In this document: positions 15,037 to 16,669 of the stretch, in pieces
How the letters are laid out: each line of letters opens with the position of its first letter
Position numbering within the stretch: position 1 is the stretch's first letter
Made by a program: the position numbers and the translations under genes
Assembly: GCA_019424645.1 (NCBI GenBank)
Contig: JAHYZB010000060.1
Span: 89,577-106,245, forward strand
From: Oxalobacter formigenes
Lineage (GTDB): Bacteria; Pseudomonadota; Gammaproteobacteria; Burkholderiales; Burkholderiaceae_D
Direction of reading: 5' to 3'
Length of the DNA: 16,669 bases
Notes under the pieces: generated by a model
Seen by the model: only the letters and a program-made list of their open reading frames with translations
Told to the model about the DNA's origin: nothing
The model's database searches: none

Positions 15037-15342
15037 AAGCATTCAAATAATTTAAATTGCAGAAATATTTTTTTGTAAATACATGAAGTTATCAAAAAAG
15101 AAATAAATGCCGTTTCCTGTTACATTTTTGTAAAGAAATAATATGGAGACGGTTTGTGAAATTGACGTTTTCAAAGAGAGATTTTTTGTCAGGAAGCAGC
15201 AGAAAAAGGAATATTTTTTAATCACAAGCTAAAAGTAAAATACTTTATTTTCAATATCAGTTGGCAAGAGATGATGACTTGTCTCAATCATAATAATTGA
15301 AAAGTTTTTTATCTTCCCTTTTAAAATAGCCAGTTAAAAACA
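15037..15342. other. AT-rich region between the two porins
   Basis: These 306 nt are markedly AT-rich and contain no believable gene. They must hold the promoter of porin 2. I see no good paired -35/-10: TTGACG (15163-15168) and TTGGCA (15261-15266) lack a -10 at the right distance, and CATAAT (15289-15294) lacks a -35. An interrupted inverted repeat, GAGA...TCTC, at about 15268-15285 could be an operator half-site pair. The ribosome site before the porin 2 ATG is weak. Confidence 0.55.
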
Positions 15343-16473
15343 ATGAAAAAAACGCTTATTGCACTGGCTGTGATGGGCGCCGCCGCTGGCGTTGCACACG
15401 CACAATCCAATGTGACCATTTATGGTGTCGTCGATACCGGTCTGATCAAGGAAACCAGTTCCGACGTTCGTATGGGCGGTAATGTCGACAGCCGTATCGG
15501 ATTCCGTGGTGTTGAAGATCTGGGTTCCAATATGAAAGCTACCTTTGAACTGGAACGCCGTTTCGACCTCAATGACGGCACTCAGAAAAGTTCTGATGTT
15601 CTGGATGCAACTTCCCCTGATGCGCTTAGCACTCTTGGATCCGGTTACCTGTTGAACAGATCTTCCTGGAATTACAGCGATTGGGCTCAAGGCAAGTCTG
15701 TCGACTGGATCGGCGCTGCCAACGTCGGCCTGAAAGGCGATGCATGGGGCCAGGTTCGTCTGGGACGAGTCAACAACCTGTCGGTTGAAACCTTCCGTAT
15801 GCTGGATCCGTTCAACCAGTATGGCGTAGGAGCTTCTCTGGCGAAGGCTGATGTCCTCCGCTCCGAACAGCTTGGCAATACCGTCCGTTACGATAGTCCA
15901 TCCTGGAGTGGCTTCGGTTTTGGTGCGACTTATACACTGGGTCATAATTCCAAAGGTGACACTAACGTTTTTTATGATGTGCTCGGCAATGACGGTTTCG
16001 CCGTTAATTTGAAATACGATAATGGCCCGATCCTGTTGCTGGCCAACTATGACAGAGTGGTTGATTCGAACAAATCCTATAGCTGGAATGCGGGGGGTGC
16101 CTATTCGTTTGCCGGTTTCAAGGTATCCCTGGGTTATCAGGATTCCAGATTCAAATTGCTTGAAAATCTCAACATCAATTCAGGTAAAGTCAAACAGCAG
16201 GACTGGATCGTCGGCCTGCAGTACAAGACAGGGCCTCATACGATCGGAGCATCATATAACCGTGGGAAAACCAAAATCGACGGTAGTAACCTGGATGGCA
16301 AAGCCAACAAATACGCTTTGGGTTATACCTACGGCCTGTCCAAACGGACTTCCGTTTATGCCAACGTAGCCTACACCGATAGTGATGATGGTGCTGGTCT
16401 GATCTACAACGGTAATGGTTCGGACAGGGATTCCATTACTGGTGTACAACTTGGCATTACACACAAGTTCTAG
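15343..16473 (+). CDS. General outer-membrane porin, second tandem copy
   Basis: This paralog of the preceding porin has a 376-residue precursor. The signal peptide MKKTLIALAVMGAAAGVAHA is cleaved before QSNVTIYGVVDTGL, and the C-terminus is GITHKF. The barrel strands are nearly the same as in copy 1. The differing parts are residues 82-119 (KSSDVLDATSPDALSTLG and onward, in place of an NNPPEFDINNP-type loop), the segment near 204-212, and a loop near 345-356 (SDDGAGLIYNG). The two proteins probably share trimer architecture but differ in surface exposure and perhaps channel constriction or substrate preference. The start is fixed by the signal peptide; no strong Shine-Dalgarno precedes it. 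It is transcribed independently, judging from the terminator between the genes. Confidence 0.95.
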   Translation: MKKTLIALAVMGAAAGVAHAQSNVTIYGVVDTGLIKETSSDVRMGGNVDSRIGFRGVEDLGSNMKATFELERRFDLNDGTQKSSDVLDATSPDALSTLGSGYLLNRSSWNYSDWAQGKSVDWIGAANVGLKGDAWGQVRLGRVNNLSVETFRMLDPFNQYGVGASLAKADVLRSEQLGNTVRYDSPSWSGFGFGATYTLGHNSKGDTNVFYDVLGNDGFAVNLKYDNGPILLLANYDRVVDSNKSYSWNAGGAYSFAGFKVSLGYQDSRFKLLENLNINSGKVKQQDWIVGLQYKTGPHTIGASYNRGKTKIDGSNLDGKANKYALGYTYGLSKRTSVYANVAYTDSDDGAGLIYNGNGSDRDSITGVQLGITHKF

Positions 16474-16495
16474 AAATTGGGGTTTTATGGATGGT

Positions 16496-16525
16496 AAAAA
16501 GGACAGCCAAAGCTGTCCTTTTTTT
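16496..16525. terminator. Terminator after the second porin
   Basis: AAAAAGGACAGC-CAAA-GCTGTCCTTTTTTT forms a perfect stem with a 4-nt loop and a seven-T run, 22 nt after the porin 2 stop. The remaining 144 nt to the window end are AT-rich, and I see no gene start in them. Confidence 0.94.
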
Positions 16526-16669
16526 ATTTCGACTTTATAAATAAATAGCCTTTTTCAGATATTGTTTTTCGCGAAATATTTTGTGAATGAAAGTTTTGGA
16601 AGATATTAAAAGCCGGTAAACAGCTTACTGAAAAAAATTCCTGTTTTTATATTAGGGATCATTTCCAGA

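Larger units (their letters stand above)
13864..16473 (+). repeat. Tandem duplication of a porin gene
   Basis: The two porin genes are direct-repeat paralogs, similar at DNA level over most of their length with mainly synonymous differences. Identical runs occur (for example 14284-14312 against 15769-15797), and the differing segments are concentrated in loop-coding stretches. Each copy has its own terminator, and the spacers are not obviously alike apart from the few bases before the ATG. Confidence 0.8.

Noticed and set aside
1..16669. CRISPR arrays, insertion sequences, prophage genes, tRNAs
   Set aside because: No regularly spaced repeats, transposase or integrase motifs, terminal inverted repeats or cloverleaf sequences were recognised.

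Overview
The window comes from a Gram-negative betaproteobacterium, most likely Burkholderiales. Three things point there: the general porins (mature N-terminus QS-x-VTIYG, C-terminus THKF), the DksA variant with a single zinc-finger cysteine, and the gatCAB / mreBCD-mrdA-rodA layout. The moderate base composition is lower than in most Burkholderiales and would suit an Oxalobacter-like Oxalobacteraceae member. That genus guess is inference, since there is no rRNA or marker here to settle it. No mobile element, CRISPR array, tRNA or rRNA was seen.

Layout. (1) 1-1277, plus: the 3' part of a GGDEF-EAL cyclic-di-GMP protein. It ends at a strong bidirectional terminator shared with (2) gatC-gatA-gatB, read leftward from 4704 to 1336, which encodes the tRNA-dependent amidotransferase. 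(3) 4896-10634, plus: mreB-mreC-mreD-mrdA-rodA, the cell-elongation machinery (actin-like scaffold, its membrane partners, transpeptidase PBP2 and SEDS glycosyltransferase RodA). It is divergent from gatC. Two terminator-like hairpins separate mreB from mreC, and a good sigma70-type promoter precedes mrdA. (4) 10831-11794, plus: rlpA, a lipoprotein lytic transglycosylase whose C-terminal SPOR domain is broken by a frameshift. (5) 13492-11858, minus: a COG0523 (CobW/YjiA-like) metal-chaperone GTPase with a His-rich loop, then a DksA lacking three of the four zinc-ligand cysteines, with its own promoter candidate. (6) 13864-16473, plus: two tandem paralogous outer-membrane porins, each closed by a strong hairpin terminator.

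Functionally, regions 3 and 4 form a peptidoglycan growth and remodelling block. Region 5 pairs a probable zinc-handling GTPase with a stringent-response factor that should not need zinc. Region 6 supplies general diffusion channels.

Most of the window is conserved housekeeping sequence, and I see no convincing new multi-gene system. The observations most worth a second look are the broken SPOR domain of rlpA, the transcriptional partition of the elongasome cluster (terminators after mreB, promoter before mrdA), the zinc-ligand-poor DksA beside a COG0523 GTPase, the palindromes between gatA and gatB, and the patchy divergence of the tandem porins.
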